This document shows positions 40,980 through 50,048 of a stretch of DNA of 52,988 nucleotides, one piece after another (positions within the stretch are counted from its first letter, which is position 1; every line of letters starts with the position of its first letter). The notes below the pieces were generated by a model. It saw only the letters and a list, made by a program, of their open reading frames with translations. It did no database searches and was not told the DNA's origin. The position numbers and the translations under genes are program-made. This DNA comes from a virus: IMG/VR virus record IMGVR_UViG_3300023184_000168, positions 1-52,988 of that record. One strand, given 5' to 3'.

Positions 40980-43280
40980 TTATCTGTGCGGTGCTGGAGA
41001 GCCGCTACCAGATTGTACTGGACGTCCGCTACTATCAACTAATATACCTCCTGAGCCTGTACCAACAACATTTCCTTGTAATTGACCTAAGAAACATTCA
41101 TAATATCCCTTTTTACGGGTATGAATATCGGGTGTATTAAATCCAATTGCCTTACATGCTGCTTCAAAATAACCGGGATCTGTTTGAGCAACTTTACATC
41201 TATCCAACATATACTTAACTGCAACTTCAGCAGCGATAGCCGGCGTATTTAATAGTTGAGGATTTCCAATTAAATCTTGCCCAATCATTGTTCCGTACCT
41301 AGCATAGTTACTTCTACCAGTTAGTTGAATGTATCCTCTACCTATATACTTGCCGCCGTCGCCGGATTGAGTATTACCTAGACCTTTACCTTTAGAAGTA
41401 GTACTACCATATAAAAATTCAGGTAACGTATTATTAGGATTGCCTGCATATTGTTGAGCAAGTGCTGTATCGCCTTTGAACACGCTAGGAAATACTTGTA
41501 ACAATCTATCAGCAGAATACTTAAATCCTTCTTCAACCAACTTCCAACGACATTCGCCACCTGCTATACCCAATAGCGATGCAATAGCAATAGGAGTAGT
41601 AAGCCCAAATTTTGCACAAGCCGCTTTGATAGCACTAATACCTTCCTGTGATGAACTAGCATTAATATCCTTAGAATATTCAGGCGTACAAGTTCCAGGA
41701 GTTACATCTGGTGGATTAGCAGGTTCTTGTTTTCCAGCAGCAGGATTAGGAGGAATCCCCGAAGCACTTCTGTCTGCTAATGTTACATCCGTAGCCTCTG
41801 GACTAAATTGTGCAGGATTAATTGATTCATGTTGTGGCCAAGGTTCGTGCGTTGGCACACGTTGCATGATAGTTTTAATTGTACCTGTATTATAAAACTT
41901 TCCATCACTCCATCCCCAACTTACTAATCGTTGTGGCAAACTAAACAATGGTAAATCTGGAGGAACTTCAGCAGCATCTGCGGTGGCAGGAGATCCTGCG
42001 GTTGGACCATTCCAATGTATATTTGCTCCTGTTCCAATAATGTTGCCAGTGGCACCTAAGTTTAATTGTGCTGATGTACCTAAATTAATATTGCCATTTG
42101 ATTTAAGATTAATAGTTCCAATAGCGGCTTGTTTAATATCCTGTGCAGAACTTAAACTATAACTATTACCTACTGTAATTTTAACAGCATCACCTATAGT
42201 TTCATCATGTGTTCCCCTGATAGCAATCTTTTGATCTTGATCTACAGTAAGATAATTATAACCAGTTATATTGGTCTCCATATTTTTACCGGCTTTAACA
42301 TGAATATTGCGGCCTGCTTCAAAATTAATATCTCTATCAGCACGGAAGTTAAAATCATGCTCTGTATGTATGCTTATACTATCATGTGCATATATGTCAA
42401 TCTTTCCATTAGATGTTAATTCAATCCATGCAGTACCTTGACTATTGGCTATATAAATTAAATCGTTAGTATTATGTAATAGAATTTGATGACCTGTTCT
42501 TGTACGCAATCTAACTAACTCATTTTGTCCGTTAACATCGCCGTCATCCATCACAAATGTTGTTCCACCTAATCTACTCACAGGTGCTTGTGAATTCCCC
42601 GTATAACCTATCTTGCCTCGTTTAGCACCCGAACTAGAATCTAATGGGCCAGGGGTTGAAATACCAAAAACTCCACTAGGAACTTCTCGTCTAGCACTGC
42701 TAGAAGTAACTCCCCTAATGGTATCTAAAAGCAATCCCTGTTGTACCAATCTATCAGCAAATGGATGAATTGGTTTTTTAAATTTTTCAGGATTAGGATT
42801 TGATAAATCTTTTGATTTTTTGTGAAACTCTGCAACAGGCAAATAATCTGTTCCGTATTTTCTGCGTTGCTCATCTGTCATCTCTACTTGGCGACTTGCA
42901 GCAATACCAGGAATCATATGATTTTGAAATACATCATTAACGCAGCCAATCCAATATCCTTGATTATGGTCGCCGTCGATGAATATAACCATAACCGTTG
43001 CTCCTATATCCGGCGGAATCATCCACATACCATAAGATTTTTGTACATCGTTGAAGTCACTACTGTTGGTTCCTTCAAATCGAGAAGAAGTATTACCACC
43101 AAATGGGGTCAACTGCCTAACTACATATGTTTCACCTTGTTCTCCAGTTACACTCGGAATACTTTTAATTAATGCAACTTCTAACCCTCCCATATAAGTA
43201 GGATCGAGATGATTTGTTACCTCGGCCAAATACGGACCAGGTGTTGGTAATTTAGATCGCGCTCTTTTTTCAGTAGCCAT
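40980..43280 (-). CDS. 5: baseplate hub/spike gp5-like protein with C-terminal GH19-like glycosidase
   Basis: A 766-residue cell-puncturing protein. Residues ~10-120 form the OB-fold (PGPYLAEVTNHLDPTYMGGL, then MWMIPPDIGATVMVIFIDGD and GYWIGCV). About 270-420 are strand repeats of the gp5/VgrG needle type (IDIYAHDSISIHTEHDFNF, DINFEAGRNIHVKAGKNM). From about 545 follows a domain like GH19 chitinase/lysozyme: IAGGECRWKLVEEGFKYSAD, where E576 and E583/E584 are candidate catalytic acids, then GRGYIQLTGRSNYARYG. In T4 the lysozyme lies between OB-fold and needle; here the glycosidase follows the needle. It would cut peptidoglycan during tail penetration. GGATAA precedes the ATG. Confidence 0.85.
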   Translation of the reverse strand: MATEKRARSKLPTPGPYLAEVTNHLDPTYMGGLEVALIKSIPSVTGEQGETYVVRQLTPFGGNTSSRFEGTNSSDFNDVQKSYGMWMIPPDIGATVMVIFIDGDHNQGYWIGCVNDVFQNHMIPGIAASRQVEMTDEQRRKYGTDYLPVAEFHKKSKDLSNPNPEKFKKPIHPFADRLVQQGLLLDTIRGVTSSSARREVPSGVFGISTPGPLDSSSGAKRGKIGYTGNSQAPVSRLGGTTFVMDDGDVNGQNELVRLRTRTGHQILLHNTNDLIYIANSQGTAWIELTSNGKIDIYAHDSISIHTEHDFNFRADRDINFEAGRNIHVKAGKNMETNITGYNYLTVDQDQKIAIRGTHDETIGDAVKITVGNSYSLSSAQDIKQAAIGTINLKSNGNINLGTSAQLNLGATGNIIGTGANIHWNGPTAGSPATADAAEVPPDLPLFSLPQRLVSWGWSDGKFYNTGTIKTIMQRVPTHEPWPQHESINPAQFSPEATDVTLADRSASGIPPNPAAGKQEPANPPDVTPGTCTPEYSKDINASSSQEGISAIKAACAKFGLTTPIAIASLLGIAGGECRWKLVEEGFKYSADRLLQVFPSVFKGDTALAQQYAGNPNNTLPEFLYGSTTSKGKGLGNTQSGDGGKYIGRGYIQLTGRSNYARYGTMIGQDLIGNPQLLNTPAIAAEVAVKYMLDRCKVAQTDPGYFEAACKAIGFNTPDIHTRKKGYYECFLGQLQGNVVGTGSGGILVDSSGRPVQSGSGSPAPHR

Positions 43281-43285
43281 AATTA

Positions 43286-46200
43286 TTATCCGTTATTGAT
43301 TCTGTTAACTAGTTTATCTAAAGGACTTTGTCCTGAATATCCGGACAACATGGATTTTGCCGAATTTAATTTATCTTTCATTGAATTTATATCAACCGAG
43401 TTTACTGACCCAGTTAAATTTGAATAAGGATTTGAACTTGCTCCACTAGGTGATGCTTGAGCAGCAGAAATTAATTCTTGCGGAACTAAATTGCTAGATA
43501 ATTTACTAGGACTGTTAACTCCGTATAAATTCTCAAGGGCAGTCATTCCGCCTTTTTTAACAACTGACGACGCATATCCTACATCGGCCTGCGGTATTGG
43601 TGCGGTAGCAAATTCTGGAGTAGCAGGAATATTTTTCATCTTACTTGCAGGAAGATAATCAAGTACTAATCCTGCAGATGCTGCTTGATTTAAATTTACA
43701 TTACTAGGTGTGTTTTTAACTATATCAGTGACTTGATTTTGTAATTTACTTTGTAGGCCGGCACCAGTTAATCCAGACAATCTACTAGGATCTAATCCTA
43801 CTTTGGCGGCAATACCTTGAGGGTCCATAGGAGATGCAGTTAGTTGAGTAATCTTATTACCTATTCCACCTACAAGACCTGACAAATTATTTCCTATACC
43901 CTGAACTGCGGCAAGTGCGTTTGTTCCCAAATCTTTAGCAACTCCGGATATATTACTAAGACTACCAGTTGGTAATGAGGTAGGATTTATATTTGCACCT
44001 TGTTTAATATCAAGTGATGTTAACCCGCCTGGAAATGTAGATATAGGTGTTATACTAAGTGATGCTCCTTTTCCTATACCAGATCCTTGATTAGATATAT
44101 TAAGTGCAGATTTGATAGCAGATCCTACAACTGTTCCTCCTAACGATCCTATAAGACGTTCTGCTGACATATTGCCTGTTAATATATTAGCAGCAGATCC
44201 TAATGTTGCAGCGGGGGCTAACGATTCCTGACTTAGCCCAATTAATCCCGATGACTGTAATCGTATATTAGATGAAACATCATTCGGAGACGACGGCAAT
44301 GCTTGTCCTATTATAGAAGTTTCCGGCATTATATTGCCAGATCTAGAAATTAATCCATATGTTTGATTCAATAAACTAGGAGTTGAACCACCCAGGCCAC
44401 CTTCCGCATTTGTAAAATTACTAAGTTCTCCAGGTAATCCCGGACTAGGCAATCCTCTATTCAACTGATCCATTGCTGTTTCAGAATCCATTCGTTCTTC
44501 TGGACTTTGTGCTCTAGACTCATCTGGTATTACCTGTGAACTAGGATTAGGTGAGGTAGCAAAATTATCGGCAGGATCCGTAGCACGTAGATTAGAATCT
44601 ATTACCTGTCCAGGTAACCTTAAAATATCTAATTTTTGTTTAAATACACCATCTCTAAAATTACTATTAACTTTTAGTACTCTATAAACTCCACTAAAAG
44701 GCACACGGTTAGCATCAAATTGCATCATGCCGCCGTTTTCAAAACTATTAATATCAATAGGATTTCTAAAATTTATAGTTATTAAAACTTCTCCGTAATT
44801 GTGATCTGCTTCACCTTTGTTTGTTTTTCCTCTCTTTGAAGTATCCGGTTTAGATTTATAGTTTCCTATTCCGCCTGTTACAAGATAAAAAGGATCTCCT
44901 AATATTTCCATTTCTCCTGTTAACATACTGGCTTTAGAATTAATCACAGCATCATGCATACCCCTTGCTAGTGTGCTGTAAGGATCGCTTAACGGTTGAC
45001 TAGCATTACCGCCATACGATTGCAATGGTGTTACTGTTGGCTTTACGGGAGTTGTAGGAACTTGTTGTCTTTTTAATCTTGCATTTGACCTAGCGTTAAT
45101 TTGATCAGCAGTTTTTAAACTATCATCAGATTTAATTTTAACTTCTGAACTATTATCGGGTGCGGCAGCATTTTTTGGTTGAGGTTGATCTTTATTACCC
45201 ATTGCTGCCGGAACTGCTTCAAAGAACAATGTATTAAAATTAAGTTTAAAATTTAAAACATCAACATTTTGTCCTGTATAGATGTAGTTGTATTCTCTTA
45301 AACTTATCTTTTTTAAATCTTCTTCTTTAATAATATTCTGACCGTAACTTGGTATTCGACTTATATGTATCTTATAAGGAGTTACAACATATGTATATTT
45401 TTGAAATGGTTTTTGTGACACTTCATCTATAATATCTAAATTTTCAACTTCCATTTTAATAAGAAAATAATCTAACATACCATATTGATCAGGATTATTT
45501 GGACGTTTTCCTATATTTTTTAATATATCTCTTACATATTCACTATCTCTAATAACTGAAGTTATAGCATCATTAATATTCATACCTTCTGCAAATTGAA
45601 TGGTACTTTCTTTAGGATTGTATTTTACACTTTCGGGTTGTCGTGCCTGTTGCGCAGGAGTAGGCTGTACTGCTCCATTAACTTTATATGCATTAGGTGA
45701 GCCGGGTGCCGCAGGGTCAATCATTGCATATAGTTTGTTGTCTTTTAATACTTCAGTAAATTTTGCATCAGCAATCTTAGATGCTGGACCATTTATAAAT
45801 CCTAGTTTTTCATCCCATACTGGAAAACTAATGTCGTAAATATTGTGCTTGAGTTTAGTGCTCCCTTCTTTACCCGCTTCATCAGATGTAGCAACCTGAG
45901 CATTAATATTAGTAATAAAATTATTCAATATTGATCGAACAGTATCACCTGCCATCTTAATGGGTTTTTTAACTACATTCGGTTCTCCAAATGCTCTTTC
46001 ATTATAGGGAACTGCGGTACACTTATACCTAGTACCCTTTTCAGTTATATCAACATCAATACCTGTTAGACCAAATACATAATAACGTTCAGTATTGTTA
46101 ATTAATTCTGGTTCTGGAAAATCTTCTACATCTGGATAACCCCAAAATTCCATTTTAAGTAAAAAACTAGCCTGTAGATAACTCGGATAACCCGCAGCAA

Positions 46201-46777
46201 CTGCCGAAATATGCAATGCTTCTATAAATCCATTAATACTATAAGGTTCTATAACTTCAAATTTAATTTGAGTAGGTAAACTAGTATTGCCTTCTTCACT
46301 AAATGTTAATATACTATCAATTTCAACATTTTCAATAAACATATCAAATCGACCTGGGCTTTCTTTATTGAATCCAGCGGTTAATTCTTGATTATTAGAT
46401 AATGCTGCATCAGAGGATGCTTTGTTAACTACTTTAGCATATTTGTCATAATTCTCCCCCGAGTCATCTAATTTTTTTGAATCAGTTAACTGAGTATCAC
46501 TTAATTTTGTTTGTGGACTTAATCCTGTAAATCCTTTACCGCCTGACCTTAGTATAACAAATTTTAGTTGGCTGTTTCTATATGATTCGGGATCTGTAAG
46601 ATTACTGCCATCAAGTGCAGCCATTGTAAAATGATAGGTTGAAGATCGATATCCATTAAGAGGATTTTTTTCGCCTGACTGTTCTACAATTTGTTTAGAT
46701 TCTGTTTCATATTTTTCATCAGGAGTTTTTTCAGTTTTTTTACTGACATTATCTGATTGTGGTGCCTCATCTGCCAT
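43286..46777 (-). CDS. large baseplate hub protein (gp27-like candidate)
   Basis: A 1,163-residue structural protein located between gp53 and gp5, where a hub component is expected. Residues ~150-260 (FDMFIENVEIDSILTF, LPTQIKFEVIEPYSINGF, LKMEFWGYPD) and ~640-720 (LITINFRNPIDINSFEN, FSGVYRVLKVNSNF, KQKLDILRLPGQ) look like the beta-barrel domains of tail hub proteins. The last ~440 residues are Gly/Ser/Asn/Pro-rich with no clear fold, perhaps an extended tail into the tube or periplasm. T4 gp27 has only 391 residues, so this is either a much expanded gp27 or a functional substitute. Identity rests mainly on position; AGGAA precedes the start. Confidence 0.55.
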   Translation of the reverse strand: MADEAPQSDNVSKKTEKTPDEKYETESKQIVEQSGEKNPLNGYRSSTYHFTMAALDGSNLTDPESYRNSQLKFVILRSGGKGFTGLSPQTKLSDTQLTDSKKLDDSGENYDKYAKVVNKASSDAALSNNQELTAGFNKESPGRFDMFIENVEIDSILTFSEEGNTSLPTQIKFEVIEPYSINGFIEALHISAVAAGYPSYLQASFLLKMEFWGYPDVEDFPEPELINNTERYYVFGLTGIDVDITEKGTRYKCTAVPYNERAFGEPNVVKKPIKMAGDTVRSILNNFITNINAQVATSDEAGKEGSTKLKHNIYDISFPVWDEKLGFINGPASKIADAKFTEVLKDNKLYAMIDPAAPGSPNAYKVNGAVQPTPAQQARQPESVKYNPKESTIQFAEGMNINDAITSVIRDSEYVRDILKNIGKRPNNPDQYGMLDYFLIKMEVENLDIIDEVSQKPFQKYTYVVTPYKIHISRIPSYGQNIIKEEDLKKISLREYNYIYTGQNVDVLNFKLNFNTLFFEAVPAAMGNKDQPQPKNAAAPDNSSEVKIKSDDSLKTADQINARSNARLKRQQVPTTPVKPTVTPLQSYGGNASQPLSDPYSTLARGMHDAVINSKASMLTGEMEILGDPFYLVTGGIGNYKSKPDTSKRGKTNKGEADHNYGEVLITINFRNPIDINSFENGGMMQFDANRVPFSGVYRVLKVNSNFRDGVFKQKLDILRLPGQVIDSNLRATDPADNFATSPNPSSQVIPDESRAQSPEERMDSETAMDQLNRGLPSPGLPGELSNFTNAEGGLGGSTPSLLNQTYGLISRSGNIMPETSIIGQALPSSPNDVSSNIRLQSSGLIGLSQESLAPAATLGSAANILTGNMSAERLIGSLGGTVVGSAIKSALNISNQGSGIGKGASLSITPISTFPGGLTSLDIKQGANINPTSLPTGSLSNISGVAKDLGTNALAAVQGIGNNLSGLVGGIGNKITQLTASPMDPQGIAAKVGLDPSRLSGLTGAGLQSKLQNQVTDIVKNTPSNVNLNQAASAGLVLDYLPASKMKNIPATPEFATAPIPQADVGYASSVVKKGGMTALENLYGVNSPSKLSSNLVPQELISAAQASPSGASSNPYSNLTGSVNSVDINSMKDKLNSAKSMLSGYSGQSPLDKLVNRINNG

Positions 46778-46778
46778 A

Positions 46779-47072
46779 TTAAATTCCTAGAACAGATTTA
46801 AGAGTAGACATTTTAGGAAGATATATTTTTACACCTGCTTTTAAATCATATACAGGATCTTTAATAATGGTTTTATTACGAACTGCAAAAACCCACCACA
46901 ATCCGGAATCTTTATAAACATCATTGGCAAGTAAATCTGGCCTATTTTCATAAGTTGCTGTTACTTCAAAAAGTATATCATCTCGTTCGCTGGGTATATC
47001 ACGAAATTCCATAACATCAAGATATCCGTTTGTTATTGAAGTTTTAGAATAAGGACTAGTTTTGTTATACAT
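46779..47072 (-). CDS. 53: baseplate wedge protein gp53-like (LysM-like fold)
   Basis: A 97-residue protein, shorter than T4 gp53 (196). It shows the gp53 pattern: YLDVMEFRDIPSE, then a strand LFEVTATYENRPDLLANDVY, DSGLWWVFAVRNKTIIKDPV and the terminal AGVKIYLPKMSTLKSVLG, which resembles a LysM-type ending. gp53 clamps the wedge around the hub and completes it for baseplate assembly. Start overlaps the upstream stop (TAATG) with AAGGA ahead. Confidence 0.75.
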   Translation of the reverse strand: MYNKTSPYSKTSITNGYLDVMEFRDIPSERDDILFEVTATYENRPDLLANDVYKDSGLWWVFAVRNKTIIKDPVYDLKAGVKIYLPKMSTLKSVLGI

Positions 47073-47959
47073 TAGATAAATCCTTTACCAGCAAATGATC
47101 CGTTAAGATACCCTGTAACTGAAAAACTTTGCATTTCACTTCTGCTGTACATTGGCAAGCATGTAACTGCGATTGTAGATACCACAGGCACCGAAGCCTT
47201 TCCATAAAACTCGCTATCGTAAATAAAATAATCTACTCCATCAGGAAGTTCTACCCTAAAACTAGTAATTGCAACCGGAACATTCTTTAACATATATTCG
47301 CCATAGGCATCAAGACGGCAAACAGGAGGAGGTGCTCCACTATCACGATCGCCGGTTGACCCGCCTGAACGCATTCTAGTTAATGCTTTTAACAATGTTA
47401 CTGTAGAAAGATACATTCCTGCATCTACCCAGTTTTCTACGGAAAATTTTCCACTAATAGTAATTGGTCCAATACTACTTCTTTGATAAAAATTAATAGG
47501 AAAGTTTGAATGTAATGGATTAGAAGCGGTATAGTCTGCTTTAACATCAAAACTAATACTAGGAGTGAATGGAAATATTATCCCCCCTATATTTGCTAAT
47601 TGGCCGCCGGGGCCGGTTGTACTATCTACCAAATATTTTCCTGGGACTCGTATCCTTACACGCATTGATTCTTCTGATGTGCTTTCGTTTACTCCGTCTG
47701 CATTTAGATATAAAGTTTCAACTTCTGGAAATTCTACTGGCTCAGCACCATCAGGTACTCCGGGCACATCTCTTTCTCCAAATGCCGGGCCACCTTGGCC
47801 GCCTCGACCTCCACCGGCGCCGCCTGCCCACTCGGGAGAGTGACCGGTGTTTCCACCAGAACCACGGCCAGCACCAGCAAGACCTGCCCAAACAGGCGCT
47901 TGACCTGTGTTTCCAAGTATTCCTCTACCAGCACCGGGATTTATCAAATTATCTGCCAT
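47072..47959 (-). CDS. baseplate tail-tube cap/initiator-like protein (gp48/gp54-like)
   Basis: A 295-residue protein at the head of the leftward structural block. Residues 1-~65 are Gly-rich with an imperfect repeat (GAGRGILGNTGQAPVWAG, then GAGRGSGGNTGHSPEWAG). The rest is beta-rich: VRIRVPGKYL, GIIFPFTPSISFDVKADYTA, a SSIGPITISGKFSVEN strand pair, VCRLDAYGEYMLKNVPVAI and TCLPMYSRSEMQSFSVTGY. This pattern matches proteins of T4-like aquatic phages that I associate with the tube cap or initiator at the top of the baseplate; which of gp48 or gp54 it corresponds to cannot be decided. AGGAAA lies upstream; no clear consensus promoter is seen. Confidence 0.55.
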   Translation of the reverse strand: MADNLINPGAGRGILGNTGQAPVWAGLAGAGRGSGGNTGHSPEWAGGAGGGRGGQGGPAFGERDVPGVPDGAEPVEFPEVETLYLNADGVNESTSEESMRVRIRVPGKYLVDSTTGPGGQLANIGGIIFPFTPSISFDVKADYTASNPLHSNFPINFYQRSSIGPITISGKFSVENWVDAGMYLSTVTLLKALTRMRSGGSTGDRDSGAPPPVCRLDAYGEYMLKNVPVAITSFRVELPDGVDYFIYDSEFYGKASVPVVSTIAVTCLPMYSRSEMQSFSVTGYLNGSFAGKGFI

Positions 47960-48019
47960 GATCTATAATTTCCTATATAGTATATTTAACCAATAAATAA
48001 AATGCCCTTATAACAATCG

Positions 48020-48048
48020 TTGACATTTGAATTACAAATGTGTTAAAC
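48020..48048 (+). promoter_or_regulatory. sigma70-type promoter for the late sigma gene
   Basis: Perfect TTGACA (48020-48025), 17-bp spacer and a weak TTAAAC -10 (48043-48048), 30 bp before ATG 48078. An AATAAATA at 47992-47999 is a weaker late-type candidate on the same strand. This 118-bp gap is divergent: the structural genes leave leftward and gp55 rightward. Confidence 0.5.
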
Positions 48049-48077
48049 TGCTATAACCAAGGAAAATAATAATAACA

Positions 48078-48989
48078 ATGACCACACATATATCCCCAAC
48101 TGGAAAGAAGGTAAAATATTTAAACAACCGTGATTTATTAGCAGAGATACATAGGAGTAAATGCTCATTTAGCAGTTATATATTACCCGAATATCAACAG
48201 CATGATATAATTTTAACTAATATAGATAAGATTAATATAAGAACAGTAGCAGAAGCCAAAAGAAATAGGGCTAAAAGACAAGGTATACTAACGTTTGGGG
48301 CTGCAAGAATTGCAGGTGACAAGAAAATTAAACTTGCAGAATGCACGGCAGACTATAAAACTATAGCCAAAACTGATATCATTATCCGCATAATGACATT
48401 TGAACATATACCAATGGCGCCGGGACGTAAAAAAACTCTAAAGAATACCGCAGATAGTCATGAAAAAGTTAACTTTCCTCCTTTCCAACATTGGAAGTTT
48501 AATGATCAAGATGAACTAATCTGTGTAGGAAAGAGCCACTGGAAAGGTCCAATTGATACTGGCAAATTTAGCAAAGATCACGGACGCATTACAGAAAACT
48601 TAGGTAAAATGTTTATTAAACTAAGCGAAAGATATGCACAAAGAAGCAACTGGCGTGGATATACTTACAATGAAGAGATGCGTGGACAAGCAATTTTACA
48701 ACTAAGTCAAATTGGATTACAATTTGATGAGAGTAAATCAGAAAACCCATTTGCATATTATACCGCAGCAGTTACTAACTCATTTACTCGTGTTCTAAAT
48801 ATTGAGAAAAAGAATCAAAATATCCGAGATGATATGTTAGAAGAGGCAGGATTAACTCCCAGTATGACTCGACAATATAAACAAGAATATGCAGAAGAAA
48901 CTGCTCGTCAAGCGGAACTATACAAACACTTTAGACAACCTAAATCAGAAGAAACAAGTATTGAGGAAGATGAGCAAACTGACATTTGA
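48078..48989 (+). CDS. 55: late-transcription sigma factor gp55-like, with N-terminal extension
   Basis: A 303-residue protein; T4 gp55 has 185. The C-terminal part holds the recognisable sigma region-2-like core: KLSERYAQRSNWRGYTYNEE, MRGQAILQLSQIGLQFDE, then NPFAYYTAAVTNSFTRVLN and EKKNQNIRDDMLEEAG, the order seen in gp55-type factors. It would bind host core RNA polymerase and recognise TATAAATA-type late promoters. The first ~160 residues are a basic region (AKRNRAKRQGILTFGAARIA) without counterpart in T4. Coupled downstream are gp47 and gp46 under a separate promoter. The assignment is good; the role of the extension is unknown. Confidence 0.8.
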   Translation: MTTHISPTGKKVKYLNNRDLLAEIHRSKCSFSSYILPEYQQHDIILTNIDKINIRTVAEAKRNRAKRQGILTFGAARIAGDKKIKLAECTADYKTIAKTDIIIRIMTFEHIPMAPGRKKTLKNTADSHEKVNFPPFQHWKFNDQDELICVGKSHWKGPIDTGKFSKDHGRITENLGKMFIKLSERYAQRSNWRGYTYNEEMRGQAILQLSQIGLQFDESKSENPFAYYTAAVTNSFTRVLNIEKKNQNIRDDMLEEAGLTPSMTRQYKQEYAEETARQAELYKHFRQPKSEETSIEEDEQTDI

Positions 48990-49014
48990 CTTTTAGATCT
49001 AAAGACCGTAAACT
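48986..49014 (+). promoter_or_regulatory. sigma70-type promoter for gp47/gp46
   Basis: TTGACT (48986-48991) and TAAACT (49009-49014), spacer 17 bp, starting in the gp55 stop region. TTAGGAG at 49020-49026 is the ribosome site for ATG 49035. Confidence 0.6.
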
Positions 49015-49034
49015 CGTTATTAGGAGAATAATTA

Positions 49035-50048
49035 ATGGCTTTGTTTAAAAAGGTTGCATGTTTTACCGACATACATTTTGGATTAAAATCAAATAGTGCA
49101 TCACATCTAAGAGACTGTGAAGAATTTGTAGACTGGTTTATTCAAGAAGCACAAACTGCTGGGTGTGAAACAGCAATCTTCTTGGGTGATTGGAGTCACA
49201 ACCGTAACAGTCTAAATTTATTCACATTAGATAGTAGTTTAAGATGCTTAGAAAAACTAGGCGCAGCATTTGAACAGTTCTTTTGGTTCCCAGGTAACCA
49301 CGATCTGTTCTATAAAGACAAGCGTGACATTCATTCGAGTGCTTTTGGTCGGCACATTCCAGGCGTCACTGTTGTAGACAGTATATGGACCCGGGATGAT
49401 GTCACCCTTGTACCTTGGTTAATAGGCGATGAGTGGAAGACTATGAAGGATATTAAAAGCCGATATGTCTTTGGTCACTTTGAATTGCCCAAGTTCTTTA
49501 TGAACGCCATGGTACAAATGCCCGATCATGGTGAACTTAGAGCAGAGGACTTTAACGGTCCTGACTATATCTTCAGTGGACACTTTCATAAACGCCAATC
49601 TAATAACAAAGTTATCTATATTGGCAATGCATTTCCGCATAACTTCTCAGATACATGGGATGACAAACGTGGTATGATGACGTTAGAATGGGGTGGTGAG
49701 CCTAATTTTATTGATTGGCCTAACTGTCCTAAGTATAGAACAGTGAAACTTAGCGATTTAATCGATAAAGCCGATGATATTATGAAGTCTAAAATGCATA
49801 TCAAAGTAAATCTCGATATTGATATCAGTTACGAAGAAGCAAACTTCATTAAAGAAACATTCATTAGCAAATACGATATACGTGAAATTAGTCTTATTCA
49901 AGATAAAACTAACATGGAAGGTAATATCGATGACAATCCGGATGCACAGTTTGAAAGTGTTGATCAAATTGTTACCGAGCAATTGATTAATATTGATAGC
50001 GATCAATTTGACAAAACAACTTTACTAGAAATTTATAATAATCTTTAA
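49035..50048 (+). CDS. 47: recombination nuclease gp47-like (SbcD/Mre11 subunit)
   Basis: A 337-residue calcineurin-type phosphoesterase, length as in T4 gp47 (339). Motifs in order: FTDIHFGLKS (metal Asp/His), LGDWSHNR, FPGNHDLFYK (GNHD), VFGHFELPKF and FSGHFHKRQ (GHxH). With gp46 it forms the end-processing complex that resects double-strand breaks for recombination-dependent replication. Its TAATG overlap with gp46 fits production of the two subunits in fixed ratio. All metal ligands appear intact. Confidence 0.92.
   Translation: MALFKKVACFTDIHFGLKSNSASHLRDCEEFVDWFIQEAQTAGCETAIFLGDWSHNRNSLNLFTLDSSLRCLEKLGAAFEQFFWFPGNHDLFYKDKRDIHSSAFGRHIPGVTVVDSIWTRDDVTLVPWLIGDEWKTMKDIKSRYVFGHFELPKFFMNAMVQMPDHGELRAEDFNGPDYIFSGHFHKRQSNNKVIYIGNAFPHNFSDTWDDKRGMMTLEWGGEPNFIDWPNCPKYRTVKLSDLIDKADDIMKSKMHIKVNLDIDISYEEANFIKETFISKYDIREISLIQDKTNMEGNIDDNPDAQFESVDQIVTEQLINIDSDQFDKTTLLEIYNNL

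Noticed and set aside
47565-47961. Two plus-strand ORFs and one alternative minus ORF in the Gly-rich gene
   Set aside because: Products of the repetitive Gly/Pro-coding DNA read in other frames; they lie wholly within the 295-residue structural gene.
47992-47999. AATAAATA as a late promoter for the gp55 gene
   Set aside because: It is 78 bp from the start and a sigma70-type promoter lies between; a match of this kind is expected by chance.
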